A DNA stretch of 64,000 bases from Nocardia arthritidis (GTDB taxonomy: Bacteria > Actinomycetota > Actinomycetes > Mycobacteriales > Mycobacteriaceae). The stretch is taken from contig NZ_CP046172.1 of assembly GCF_011801145.1 (NCBI RefSeq), forward strand, positions 7,192,001-7,256,000, given 5' to 3'. Positions 30,404-38,638 of this stretch are shown here, piece after piece (the first letter of the stretch is position 1; every line of letters starts with the position of its first letter). Below the pieces are notes generated by a model. That model did not search any database. It was not told the DNA's origin and was given only the letters and a program-made list of their open reading frames with translations. The position numbers and the translations under genes were made by a program.

Positions 30404-31447
30404 CTAGATCGTGGCGTCGGATTGCGCTCGGCTCTCGAGCAAATCGGCCAGACGCTGCAGATCACGAGAGCGCTGCCGAGCAAGTTCGGCAAGGCTGGGA
30501 ACGCAGTGGCTCGGAACGTTCCGAACGACGGCGTCGGAATCGACCTGGTCGCCGAAGGGCGATTCCAACCAGCGCAGCAGCTGCCGACCGGTCTCGGTGA
30601 ACCGCAATGACGGGTCTTTGCGCAACTGCCGCAGTACCCGGTGAACGTCGGGGACCTGGGTCGGGTCGTCGACAGGTTTTGATGTGCCCCCAGGTTTAGG
30701 GGGAGAATCGGTGGGGCACATACGGGAGGGCACCGGTTCCTCCCCGCAACGCAGTCGTTTACGTACATCTTTCGCCGTGGTCACCGAGATTCCGGCGGCC
30801 GCGGCCACCGATCGCGCCGACGCATTCGGGTCGGCGGCGAAAAGTTCGGCGGCCCGCCGCCGCCCCTCCGGTCCGATGGAGCGATGCAGCACCCCATTAC
30901 GCGCGATCCGCCCGGTCGACTGTGGAGATTCCACAGTCGACCGCCGCCGGATCGCGGAAACGGTCTTCGGCGAGACGCCGACGGTCGCCGCGACCGCCCG
31001 GTCCGACCATTCGGGAAACGAGGAAAGGATACGTAATGCCGCAGCCTTTCGATCCGCCAACGACAGTGGCAGACCGTGCGTCGCATTCAGCTTCACCGCC
31101 AGGATGAACGCCTCATTGGCGCTGCCGTCGAAGAATACTGCCGCGATGGTGGAATCCCCGCGCAGCTGAGCCGCACGCAGCCGATGCAGGCCGTCGATGA
31201 TCTGCATCGTCTGCCGGTGGACGACGATCGGAGGTAATGCGGTCGCCGATTCGGCGAGCACGCGCACATGATCGGCGTCCGCACCCGCCGTTCGGGGCGA
31301 TGAATCCGATGGAAACAGCTCGGAGATCGCGACGTCCACGATATTCGAACACGACGGCAGTTCATGGATCGGGCCGGCCGCGGAAAAGGTGCTTTCGACA
31401 TCGAAAACTTCTCTCGGCGTGCGCCGGACCGCCGCACCGATGAACAT
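30404..31447 (-). CDS. ParB-N/StrR-like pathway regulator
   Basis: This 347-residue DNA-binding protein resembles the StrR/NovG group of antibiotic-cluster activators. An N-terminal ParB-like nuclease fold has LPPIVVHRQTMQIIDGLHRLRAAQLRG, the conserved DG.HR..AA block. Two helix-turn-helix-like segments follow at about 165-270: RAVAATVGVSPKTVSAIRR and RSVAAAAGISVTTAKDVRKR. The C-terminus is a charged helical tail. The ORF opens at 31639, but the ATG at 31447 has AAGGGGGA 5 nt upstream, so the shorter form is chosen. Lying at the cluster edge next to the LAL regulator, it is probably a second pathway-specific activator. The stretch of Thr/Ser/Pro in the linker is unremarkable. Confidence 0.85.
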   Translation of the reverse strand: MFIGAAVRRTPREVFDVESTFSAAGPIHELPSCSNIVDVAISELFPSDSSPRTAGADADHVRVLAESATALPPIVVHRQTMQIIDGLHRLRAAQLRGDSTIAAVFFDGSANEAFILAVKLNATHGLPLSLADRKAAALRILSSFPEWSDRAVAATVGVSPKTVSAIRRRSTVESPQSTGRIARNGVLHRSIGPEGRRRAAELFAADPNASARSVAAAAGISVTTAKDVRKRLRCGEEPVPSRMCPTDSPPKPGGTSKPVDDPTQVPDVHRVLRQLRKDPSLRFTETGRQLLRWLESPFGDQVDSDAVVRNVPSHCVPSLAELARQRSRDLQRLADLLESRAQSDATI

Positions 31448-31801
31448 GATGTCCCCCTTGGGCAATAATTTTGCAGAAACGTCTACGATTCGATGACTTT
31501 CGGTTGGAGCTCGAAGCGGTCGGATGGACAGGCGGGGCAGACAACAATTAACGAGAACGGTCGCTGCGCTGTCATCGTATTGCGGACCGGACGCCGACGA
31601 ACGGTGACCGGCGTGCCATCTGGGGAACCCGCTGCTCACAGGGTCGAGACTCCTGCCCGGACCGGCGCTCGACCTTTGCTACCGGTGCCCGGACCGGGCA
31701 CGATTCGGGCGAATCGGCCACCCGGACGACAGGTTTCACGCCACCGTTCGGCGTCGACCGGACTATTTCAGGAAAATTCGCTGCCGTGTCAGAATACATT
31801 C
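31448..31801. other. Divergent intergenic region
   Basis: This 354-nt region lies between the ParB-like regulator (minus) and the deaminase (plus). Promoters for both should lie here. I see no strong palindrome, no copy of the cluster motif and no credible small gene. The deaminase ATG lacks a good ribosome site; the nearest purine run, AGGAAAA, is about 30 nt upstream. Confidence 0.45.
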
Positions 31802-32446
31802 ATGGGATCACCCAATTCCAATAAAACCTTTTCACCGATCCGTCGGCGCACGGCAACATTGGCATTGGCCGCCTCGGCGACGGCGTTCATCGCGAACGCC
31901 TCGAATACCGGTTCCGCCGCGAGTATCTGCGAATTGGACGAGGCTACGAATACCGCCCTCGAACGGCTGAACAACTACCGGCCGACCCCGACCGAGCTGC
32001 AATTTCATGAACTGCTCATGGCCCGCGTGATCCGAATGGCGGCGAACAACCCGAGGCGTCCGTTCTGCGCGACCATCGTGGACCGCGATGGGCGGCTCAT
32101 GGCCGAAGGAATCAACAACAGCGCGGCCCACCCGGGCAAGCACGCCGAGATCGTGGCCATCAACGCATATATCGAGCGACACGGAAATAACGACTGGTCG
32201 AATACCACCATGTATACGACGGGCGAACCCTGCGCCATGTGCCTCGGCACGATCGCCTGGGCTCGGATTCCGCGAGTGATCTGGGCCAGTTCCGTCGAAA
32301 CGATCCGGCAGTCGGGCATCGGCCAGATCTCCATCGGGGCAATCGAACTCGCGGCCCGGGCACACGAGATCTACCAGCCTGAATATCTGCTGGGCGGCGT
32401 CTGCGCCGACGTGATGGATCTCCTTTTCCGGACCCGCCCCCGCTAG
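31802..32446 (+). CDS. Cytidine/guanine deaminase-family protein with Tat-like signal
   Basis: This 214-residue protein is from the CDA superfamily, which hydrolyses amino groups of bases using a zinc-activated water. The HAE motif (GKHAEIVA) supplies a zinc His and the proton-shuttling Glu. PCAMC supplies two zinc Cys residues. The spacing fits the tRNA-adenosine/guanine deaminase branch. Unusually, the first 40 residues read as a Tat signal: IRRRTATLALAASATAFIA followed by an Ala-rich cleavage region. The enzyme would then be exported, which is rare for this family. The upstream ribosome site is poor, so the start is somewhat uncertain, but the signal region is in frame with no other ATG nearby. 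Confidence 0.8.
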   Translation: MGSPNSNKTFSPIRRRTATLALAASATAFIANASNTGSAASICELDEATNTALERLNNYRPTPTELQFHELLMARVIRMAANNPRRPFCATIVDRDGRLMAEGINNSAAHPGKHAEIVAINAYIERHGNNDWSNTTMYTTGEPCAMCLGTIAWARIPRVIWASSVETIRQSGIGQISIGAIELAARAHEIYQPEYLLGGVCADVMDLLFRTRPR

Positions 32447-32468
32447 ATCGCGCCGTTCACCACGGCAC

Positions 32469-32502
32469 AGTGCGGGACGCGTCGCCGAACGCGTCCCGCA
32501 CT
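32469..32502. terminator. 14-bp perfect hairpin between convergent genes
   Basis: AGTGCGGGACGCGT (32469-32482) pairs perfectly with 32489-32502 around the loop CGCCGA. It lies between the deaminase (plus, ends 32446) and the secreted protein (minus, ends 32516), so it should terminate both. Confidence 0.82.
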
Positions 32503-32515
32503 TGGCGAGCCTCCG

Positions 32516-33208
32516 CTATTTCGCCGGGAAAGGCGCGTTGATGGTGCTGAAGTACTGAATCGCGGCCCCGATCGCGATCGGTGCGGCGATGACGAACTGG
32601 GCGGCCAGCGTGCCGAGCGGCGCGGCGACGCTCGCGCCGGCCACACAGCCGACGACGGCGGCGGGCAGGAACGGGCCGAGCAGGCCGACGATGGTGCCGA
32701 ACGCCGCGAGCGCGCCGACCGAACCGCCGAGCAGGCAACCGATCGCGCCGCCGCCGACGGCGCCGACCACGGCGGCGATGCTGATACCGAGGCTGACGGT
32801 GCTGGCCATCCGGCTCCAGGCATCCTTCTCCCGCTCGTACGGCGTCTTCCAGGTGGCCGAATCGTCGAACGGCAGGGCGACAGGGTGGTAAACCGCGCGC
32901 GACATGTCGAACGCCGGAGTGAGGGTGGCCCGGTTGCCGGAAATGGCCGCATCGATGGGGAATTCGAAATCGTCGAGCCGGAATTTCAGCGGCGTGCCCG
33001 CGAGCACGGTGCCGTCGGCGGACTTCACCTTGAAGACCCCATCCTCGGAAACCAGCTGGCCGGAATCGGTTTCGATGACGCCGACACCGTTGTCGGTATG
33101 CACGGAGACGCCGACCGGAGGGATGGCGTCCGCGGAGCTCGTGCCGGCGAAAATACCCACTGCGGCGGTAAAAATCGTGGTGGCCAGGGCGAGCTTCGTG
33201 AGCTTCAT
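32516..33208 (-). CDS. Secreted protein with glycine-rich hydrophobic C-terminus
   Basis: This 230-residue exported protein has a signal peptide: Lys-rich start, hydrophobic core, cleavage near TSSADA at about residue 28. A beta-rich domain follows (about 30-115, with the VSVHTDNGVGVIETDSG segment). The second half has long Gly/Ala hydrophobic stretches (about 130-220) that could be membrane-inserting. I know similar architecture from secreted proteins of unknown function in Nocardia and Rhodococcus, but have no function to offer. The ATG at 33208 has AAGGA upstream and opens directly on the signal peptide. The frame could start at 33232 but gains nothing. The promoter region carries two TAGGGG(G)TCGG repeats. 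Confidence 0.75.
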   Translation of the reverse strand: MKLTKLALATTIFTAAVGIFAGTSSADAIPPVGVSVHTDNGVGVIETDSGQLVSEDGVFKVKSADGTVLAGTPLKFRLDDFEFPIDAAISGNRATLTPAFDMSRAVYHPVALPFDDSATWKTPYEREKDAWSRMASTVSLGISIAAVVGAVGGGAIGCLLGGSVGALAAFGTIVGLLGPFLPAAVVGCVAGASVAAPLGTLAAQFVIAAPIAIGAAIQYFSTINAPFPAK

Positions 33209-33636
33209 ATTTCTGAATCCTTCCAGGGGCATGGCGGGACAATGCCATGGCTTATCGGCGCGGGACAGCCGGCGGCACCGGGCCGCCGCCTACGCGGGTG
33301 ATATCGGTGAACCAGTGGAGTCCAGGAGGCGCGCTCCAACGTGCGTTACGGATTTGTGCACGCGGAGATTCCGCCGTACGCGACCTACAGATGCCGCACA
33401 GCCATACCACACCCCGACCATCACGAAAATCCTTACACCCCAACGACTACACGTCGGCCGAAGCCGAAGTCAACGAATACGGCCGACCCCCTATCGACCC
33501 GATAACCGACCCCTAGCAAATTGATAAAACAATTGTTCGCAATTCCGAACCTCACGCTCCCGTAGCACCTACGATCAGGCGTATGTGATCTTCGGCAACC
33601 TCGAAGCAAAACTTGCGCGCGGTTGGCCGACCGCAT
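33209..33636. promoter_or_regulatory. Divergent promoter region with TAGGGG(G)TCGG repeats
   Basis: This 428-nt region lies between the secreted protein and the orphan kinase. No gene is convincing. On the minus strand, TAGGGGTCGG (about 33504-33513) and TAGGGGGTCGG (about 33482-33492) form a direct repeat about 22 nt apart. They recall, but do not match, the G-tract motif of the PKS cluster. The region 33500-33600 is AT-richer than its surroundings. Confidence 0.4.
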
Positions 33637-34941
33637 ATGGCCTCGTCGAACCGAGCCGTCTCCTACTTTCGACGGACCCGAGGCAGCCTCGATGTGTGCT
33701 TCCATGACCTGGTGAAGTACTGGTCGACATTGTCGGCAAGGACACAGGACGCGCTGATCTCGATTTTCGGTTTCACAGTCGGCCTGATGCTCTATTTCGC
33801 CGACTTGGACTCAGTATTCGATTCGCCCCAACCGCCGATGACGGTGCGGTTGGCGGTACTCGCCGTGATGTGTCTGATGACATTCTTCCGCCGCAGACAA
33901 CCTGTGACGGCACTCGCGGTCGGCTTGGTACCGCTGACCGTCGATCTGGTGCTCGATCCGTCCGTACCGATCTGGTTGCTGTATTCGGACCTCATCTACG
34001 CGTCCGTACTCTACGGGCGCGGCAACCAGCCACGGTACGTGACGATCGGCTGCGCCGCGGTCGCCGCATCCGGAGTATCCGCGACGCTGGCGATCACGGG
34101 CGAGTGGTGGACGACGATGTTGATCGCCGCACTACTGGTCGCATTCATCGCCACGCCCATCTGGCGGGCGACAATAGTTTTCGCACACAAATCAATCGCC
34201 GATGCCGAACGCAAACGGGTACAGGCGATAAGGCTGGTCGCCGAATTCGATCGCCGCGCAACCATCGCCGAGGAGCGAAAGCTCATCGCACGAGACCTCC
34301 ATGACGTGATCGCCGGCCATCTCTCGGCGATTGCGATCCAATCCGAGGCGGCGCTCGATGTGCTGGCTCGCCGAAGCCCGAGCTCGGCGATGACCGACCT
34401 CGTCGGCGCGATCAGGTCCGAGAGTGTGGACGCATTGCAGGAGATGCGGACGATGCTCGAGCTGCTCGGCAACGATGACGGCCCGGCCGCGCCACAGCGG
34501 CTCGCACAACTACCCCTTCTCATCGACGCGGCCACTACCGCAGGGAGCGAAGTGCGTGTGCGCTCCACACTCAACGAGGCCGAACTGCCGAGCGCGATCG
34601 ACCAGGCGGCATACCGGATCGTCCACGAGGCGCTGACCAACGCGATAAAGCACGCGCCCGGACAGCCGATCGACATCGGAATGCACACGGACACAACCAC
34701 TCTCACCATCGTGGTGCGCAATCCCACCGAACCGAATAGCAGTCGGTCCACCCCGCCACCCGGGCGCCGATGCGGGCTGATCGACCTGCACGAACGCGCG
34801 ACCGCGCTCGGCGGTGGCATCTCGGCCGGACCGGTGTCCGGCGCCTGGGAGGTCGTCGCCCGGCTGCCGCTGACCACCTTTCGAGTCGAGGAGCGAGTCG
34901 CGGTCACGAAGGAGAACGGCGGTTCGGCCTCGAGCAGCTAG
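33637..34941 (+). CDS. Orphan NarL-type sensor histidine kinase
   Basis: This is a sensor kinase of about 434 residues. N-terminal membrane helices span about 40-175, then comes a HisKA_3 domain with phosphoacceptor His in ARDLHDVIAGHLSA. The C-terminal HATPase domain has N-box HEALTNAIKHA and a reduced G-box CGLIDLHERA. It ends with a short hydrophilic tail. No response regulator lies beside it. The start is uncertain: TTG 33613, ATG 33637 and a GTG further in are possible, none with a strong ribosome site. It neighbours the lipase/TetR regulon but is on the other strand. Confidence 0.85.
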   Translation: MASSNRAVSYFRRTRGSLDVCFHDLVKYWSTLSARTQDALISIFGFTVGLMLYFADLDSVFDSPQPPMTVRLAVLAVMCLMTFFRRRQPVTALAVGLVPLTVDLVLDPSVPIWLLYSDLIYASVLYGRGNQPRYVTIGCAAVAASGVSATLAITGEWWTTMLIAALLVAFIATPIWRATIVFAHKSIADAERKRVQAIRLVAEFDRRATIAEERKLIARDLHDVIAGHLSAIAIQSEAALDVLARRSPSSAMTDLVGAIRSESVDALQEMRTMLELLGNDDGPAAPQRLAQLPLLIDAATTAGSEVRVRSTLNEAELPSAIDQAAYRIVHEALTNAIKHAPGQPIDIGMHTDTTTLTIVVRNPTEPNSSRSTPPPGRRCGLIDLHERATALGGGISAGPVSGAWEVVARLPLTTFRVEERVAVTKENGGSASSS

Positions 34942-34965
34942 AGACGTCCCAGTTGATCGGTTGTG

Positions 34966-35169
34966 TCAGCGCCAGATCCGGAATCGGCCGTCGGTGGGGT
35001 CGGGGGTGATTCCGACGGCGGTATCGAAGTTCCGGGCGACGGTGGTCGCGCCCATTTTCCGCGCGAAATCCATGGTCGATCCCAGCAAACCCGTCATCGC
35101 AGCGCCGGTCATCACCGCCGACGCGGTGAGAAAGCTTCTCCGGCCGAATCTTTCCTCGGCAGGGGGCAT
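34966..35169 (-). CDS. 67-residue protein with twin-arginine signal
   Basis: This short ORF opens with a textbook Tat signal: FGRRSFLTASA followed by a hydrophobic AVMTGAAMTGLLG segment. Only about 35 residues follow, ending GRFRIWR. The ATG at 35169 has GGGAGGG 6 nt upstream, so translation is credible. It may be a genuine small exported peptide or the preserved N-terminus of a larger Tat-exported enzyme whose body has been lost; no continuation in other frames is obvious. A GGTA-N8-TACC operator lies 55-72 nt upstream. This places it in the same presumed TetR regulon as the two lipases. Confidence 0.62.
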   Translation of the reverse strand: MPPAEERFGRRSFLTASAVMTGAAMTGLLGSTMDFARKMGATTVARNFDTAVGITPDPTDGRFRIWR

Positions 35170-35220
35170 GTCGGTCCCTCCCATATTCGGCATTGCTACT
35201 GGAATGGACAACTTACAGCT

Positions 35221-35244
35221 ATCTGGTATTTGAAAGTACCATAT
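35221..35244. promoter_or_regulatory. TetR-type operator A (TGGTA-N8-TACCA)
   Basis: TGGTA (35224-35228), eight bases, then TACCA (35237-35241); the symmetry extends outward as AT.TGGTA/TACCA.AT. It lies about 55 nt upstream of the small Tat-signal gene, in the promoter position. It is one of five such sites between 35.2 and 40.1 kb. Confidence 0.55.
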
Positions 35245-35277
35245 TGTGGCACTGGACCGCGCCCGATCCAGCACGCC

Positions 35278-35679
35278 TCAGCGTTGGTTGGTCGCCCAAC
35301 CGTAGAAAACGTCGCCGCGCACCAGGCCGCGATAGTCGCCGCAGGCGAGGTCCGCGTGCCCGGGGTAATCGTCGGACCACCAGTCGGCCGACAGCCGTGG
35401 TCGCTTCGCAACGGAGTTGGCGGGGGCGCAGATTCCCCCGAGCCCGGCCCCTGCGGGGAGCCGGAAGGTCAGGAGCCGATCGGCGGTATCGATGTCGTAG
35501 CGCAGGCGAATATCGAACGCCGCCTTGGGGATCCAATCGGGGAGGCAATCGAATCGCGCCTCGTTGCGACACCCTTGTTCGGCGGACGCGTAGCGCACCT
35601 CCGCGACCTCCGGCGATAGGTGGATACCGCAGCCGGTCACGATCGCCGTCAGCACGAGCCCGAAGACGGCGTTTCTCAC
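35278..35679 (-). CDS. Small secreted lipoprotein, function unknown
   Basis: This 133-residue lipoprotein has a short signal and a lipobox (TAIVTGC; the Cys, near residue 17, would carry the lipid). The mature part has several Cys and Trp residues (CLPDW, ADWWSDDY) and matches nothing I can name. The ORF opens at GTG 35703, but GGAGGAC lies 5 nt before a GTG at 35679 that gives an ideal lipoprotein N-terminus, so the shorter start is chosen. It is co-oriented between the upstream lipase (gap about 130 nt) and the small Tat gene (gap about 108 nt), and may be co-transcribed with the lipase. Confidence 0.72.
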   Translation of the reverse strand: MRNAVFGLVLTAIVTGCGIHLSPEVAEVRYASAEQGCRNEARFDCLPDWIPKAAFDIRLRYDIDTADRLLTFRLPAGAGLGGICAPANSVAKRPRLSADWWSDDYPGHADLACGDYRGLVRGDVFYGWATNQR

Positions 35680-35808
35680 GATGTCCTCCAATCCGTCGAT
35701 CACCGGCGAGCGCCCGGTGATCGGTCAACGACCCGCTGCCCCGCTGCTCGAATTGCCGGTCACCGACGCAGACGCGCGCCGATGGAGGCGGCGATCAGTC
35801 GACTCACC

Positions 35809-36825
35809 TCAGGTGCCGGGCGGCGCTTCGGATGCCGCGCACGGGATCCGGCGAACGGCCGAGGGGTCCAAGGCCTGTAGGACGAGCGCGGCCACTGTTG
35901 GATCGACCGACATCGACAGATGGCCGGACAGGTTGATCGGGCAGATGTCTTGCAGCACAATGTTCGTCGCATTCGCCGCGTCGCGAATACCGCTGCTGTA
36001 CGGCTGCACCTGAAGGTCGGCCGTGGTGACGATATTGGTGTAGTGCGGCTGTGGTGAGTAGACACCGCTCGCCTGCAGCCGGTTGATGAAATCCGATCCG
36101 GTGAGCAGATCCGCACATGCGGCGCACGCCGGCGCCAATGCCGCGTTCACATCGAACGGATATGAATGCGGTGCGCCCGCGATCGCGGTTCCGGCCCAGA
36201 GCGGAGCCAGCGAGACAACCTTGTCGACGCTCTCGGCGCCGCCGTCGAATTGCAGATATCCGGCGGTGACCAGCGTGCCTTCGGACCATCCGACGATATC
36301 GACCTGATCGGCCTTGGTTGCCCGGCGCACCTGCGCGACGAATGCCGCGAGTTCCGAGCTGGATTCGATGATCGGTCGGCGACCGCCTATTCCCGCCAAT
36401 GGTCCGCTCTCGCCCGGATATACCCCATATGTCAGGGCGAATACGCAGTAACCCTCGTTGGCGAGCAGCGGAGCGTAGGTCTGCCAACTGTTTTCGGCAT
36501 TTCCACTCAGTCCGTGTACGAGCACGACCGGTCGCGGATGCTCCGCCGACGGAATGCAGCCCCAGTCGTTGGCGCCGGGCGGGTTGTAGGGCGGCGTCGC
36601 GGTCAGGCTGGCGGTGACCAGTGCGGTGAGTGAGTACGGGACGGGCAGCGGGGTCGCCGCGGCGTGCCCCGGTGTCACCCCTAGCAAAATTGTGGCGACC
36701 GCGGCCGATACCGTGCGGAGCCGCTGCTTTTCGCGTTTCGGGCGCGTCGACGAAGGTGCCCGACCGCCGGCCTCGACCGGGGTGCCGTCCCTACTGGGTA
36801 CGCGCGGCGATGAGTTCGAATACAT
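35809..36825 (-). CDS. Secreted alpha/beta-hydrolase lipase
   Basis: This 338-residue exported lipase or esterase resembles the EstA/triacylglycerol-lipase class 2 group. An unusually long charged N-terminus (about 35 residues) precedes the hydrophobic signal core (TVSAAVATILLGVTPGHA). The oxyanion segment PVVLVHGLSGN is followed by the nucleophile elbow VGWSEGT (GxSxG). The catalytic His is likely in NLSGHLSM near the C-terminus. Disulphide cysteines are plausible (CACAAC region). The ATG has GGAGG 5 nt upstream, supporting the long N-terminus. An operator-like site lies about 66-89 nt upstream in the region shared with the divergent lipase at 37126, so both are probably controlled by the nearby TetR protein. 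Confidence 0.87.
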   Translation of the reverse strand: MYSNSSPRVPSRDGTPVEAGGRAPSSTRPKREKQRLRTVSAAVATILLGVTPGHAAATPLPVPYSLTALVTASLTATPPYNPPGANDWGCIPSAEHPRPVVLVHGLSGNAENSWQTYAPLLANEGYCVFALTYGVYPGESGPLAGIGGRRPIIESSSELAAFVAQVRRATKADQVDIVGWSEGTLVTAGYLQFDGGAESVDKVVSLAPLWAGTAIAGAPHSYPFDVNAALAPACAACADLLTGSDFINRLQASGVYSPQPHYTNIVTTADLQVQPYSSGIRDAANATNIVLQDICPINLSGHLSMSVDPTVAALVLQALDPSAVRRIPCAASEAPPGT

Positions 36826-36890
36826 GGGACCTCCTATCCGGTTGACGCGATGCTGTCGACCTGAACGTCACCGACCTCAACGAGTCGTCT

Positions 36891-36914
36891 ATCCGGAATT
36901 TTCGAGTACCAGAT
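36891..36914. promoter_or_regulatory. TetR-type operator B (degenerate left half)
   Basis: ATCCGGAA-N8-TACCAGAT: the right half matches the consensus exactly and the left half matches 6 of 8 positions. It lies 66-89 nt upstream of the secreted lipase start at 36825. Confidence 0.45.
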
Positions 36915-37049
36915 TAGCTTAGAGCAAATTCTCGGACAACTGAAGATCACCCTTCGAAAGCCGCCGACCCCGCGCAGGCGGATAGCCAGGAAGGGCGGCT
37001 CATTTGCCGACAAAACAGCGGATGGTCTACCGACGCCGACCGATCTCGG

Positions 37050-37073
37050 ATATGGTATTCCATCGTACCGGAT
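37050..37073. promoter_or_regulatory. TetR-type operator C (TGGTA-N8-TACCG)
   Basis: TGGTA (37053-37057), eight bases, TACCG (37066-37070), flanked by ATA and GAT. It lies about 53-76 nt upstream of the LIP-family lipase start at 37126, a position suited to repression. Confidence 0.5.
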
Positions 37074-37125
37074 TGCCCAAGGTTGGCTGCGGTGAGCAAT
37101 CCTGGCGACTGTTGAGGAGATGAGC

Positions 37126-38589
37126 ATGTCAACGAGGACTCTCATGCACAGCGTCCGGCGACCGAGCTCGGGAATCGCGGTCCGCGTGCTGATCGTGCTG
37201 ACCTTGCTGTTACCGCTGGCGCTGGTCGGCGCCTCGGCCGGGACCGGGCGATCGGTGGCCACACCCGCGGGATCGCCGGGTTCGGCACAGGTCCCAATCG
37301 AGCCATTGCCGGTGGCGGTGCTGCCGCCGGAGTTCGATCCCTTCTATCAGGCGCCGGCCAATTCGATAGTCGACACGCCACCGGGCGGAATCATCAAGGC
37401 GCGGCAGATCACACCGTCGTTCTTGGCGCTGCTGCCGTTGAATATCGATGCCTGGCAGCTGCTTTATCGCACGAACGACAGCCACGGTAATCCGATCGCG
37501 ACCGTGACGACGGTACTCGAACCGCGTGGTCCCGCTCCCGACGGCGGACGAAAGTTGTTTTCGTATCAGGAGGCGGAGGACTCGACGGCGAAGTACTGCG
37601 CGATGTCGTATGTCATCCAGCAGGGCTCCATTCCCGTCGATTGGTACAACAACGTCATGCCGATCGTGATGATCGCCTTGGGGTTGTCGCAGGGGTGGGC
37701 GATGGCGATTCCCGACTATGAAGGCCCGAACTCGGTATACGGTGGCGCGGTTCTGGGCGGCCAGGCCACACTCGACGGTATCCGCGCCGCGGAGGGCTTC
37801 GCGCCGATGGAGCTGGCTCAGGGCGCGGGAACCCCGGTTGTCATGGCGGGATATTCCGGAGGCACCATTCCGACAGGCTGGGCCGCCGAGCATCGGCAAA
37901 CATACGCCCCCGAACTGAACATCGTCGGCGCCACCATCGGTGGAGTCGTCATGGGCGATCTCGCGGGATTGCTGCGACATAATTCCGGTGGATTGTTCGC
38001 CGGGTTGGTCGGTACGGCGTTCTATTCCTTCGCCGCGGAGTATCCGGAGGTGCGGCAGGTACTCGACAGTCAACTCGACTGGTTCGGCAGATTCATGATC
38101 ACCTTCAAAAGCATGCTCTGTAAGGAAGAAGGAACCGTCACATTCCCTGGATGGAATTACCTCGGTTCCTTCACCGGCCAAGGCGATCTGCTGGAGAATC
38201 CTGTACTCGAATCGGCGATGCACGCCCAGGAGTTGGGGCAGCAGACACCGGACGTGCCGATGTACATCTATCACGCGCAAAACGACGAGATCATTCCGAT
38301 CGCGGGCACCGATCGGGTGGTGGATGGATACTGCCGCGACCAGAACGCGAAGGTCGTCTACACCCGGGAGTTCCTGACCGAGCACATTACCGGCGGATTC
38401 GCCTGGGCGCCGAAGGGTTTCCAATTCCTGATCGACCGCATGAACGGCGTGCCGATGCGGCCCGGATGCACGATCGACAACCCGACCAGCACCTTCACCG
38501 ACGGCGACTTTCTCCGTTTACTGACCGACAAAGTGCCCGCATTGGCCGCTCTGATAGCCGGGTTCCCGCTGGGCGCCGGAATTCACTGA
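37126..38589 (+). CDS. Secretory lipase (LIP family)
   Basis: This 487-residue exported lipase of the Pfam LIP (secretory lipase) type is found in actinomycetes and fungi. The signal peptide is SGIAVRVLIVLTLLLPLALVGASA. The nucleophile Ser is in MAGYSGGT, the acid is likely in the HAQNDEIIP segment, and the His in EFLTEHITG. The substrate is probably triglyceride or another lipid ester outside the cell. Of two in-frame ATGs, 37126 is favoured because GAGGAG lies 5-6 nt upstream, while the ATG at 37120 touches it. It is divergent from another secreted lipase. The shared 300-nt region carries two operator-like palindromes, one per gene. Confidence 0.9.
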   Translation: MSTRTLMHSVRRPSSGIAVRVLIVLTLLLPLALVGASAGTGRSVATPAGSPGSAQVPIEPLPVAVLPPEFDPFYQAPANSIVDTPPGGIIKARQITPSFLALLPLNIDAWQLLYRTNDSHGNPIATVTTVLEPRGPAPDGGRKLFSYQEAEDSTAKYCAMSYVIQQGSIPVDWYNNVMPIVMIALGLSQGWAMAIPDYEGPNSVYGGAVLGGQATLDGIRAAEGFAPMELAQGAGTPVVMAGYSGGTIPTGWAAEHRQTYAPELNIVGATIGGVVMGDLAGLLRHNSGGLFAGLVGTAFYSFAAEYPEVRQVLDSQLDWFGRFMITFKSMLCKEEGTVTFPGWNYLGSFTGQGDLLENPVLESAMHAQELGQQTPDVPMYIYHAQNDEIIPIAGTDRVVDGYCRDQNAKVVYTREFLTEHITGGFAWAPKGFQFLIDRMNGVPMRPGCTIDNPTSTFTDGDFLRLLTDKVPALAALIAGFPLGAGIH

Positions 38590-38638
38590 CCACCCGAGAA
38601 ACAAGTGAAATCTGGTCCGGGTGGAGAATTTCGACGGT

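Noticed and set aside
36672..36690. A TTTTGCTAGGGGT copy similar to the repeat upstream of the 32516-33208 gene
   Set aside because: It lies inside the lipase coding sequence, so the similarity is most likely chance.
38590..38624. Short inverted repeat CCACCCG...CGGGTGG between the convergent lipase and oxidoreductase
   Set aside because: Only 7 bp with a 21-nt loop; too weak to call a terminator.
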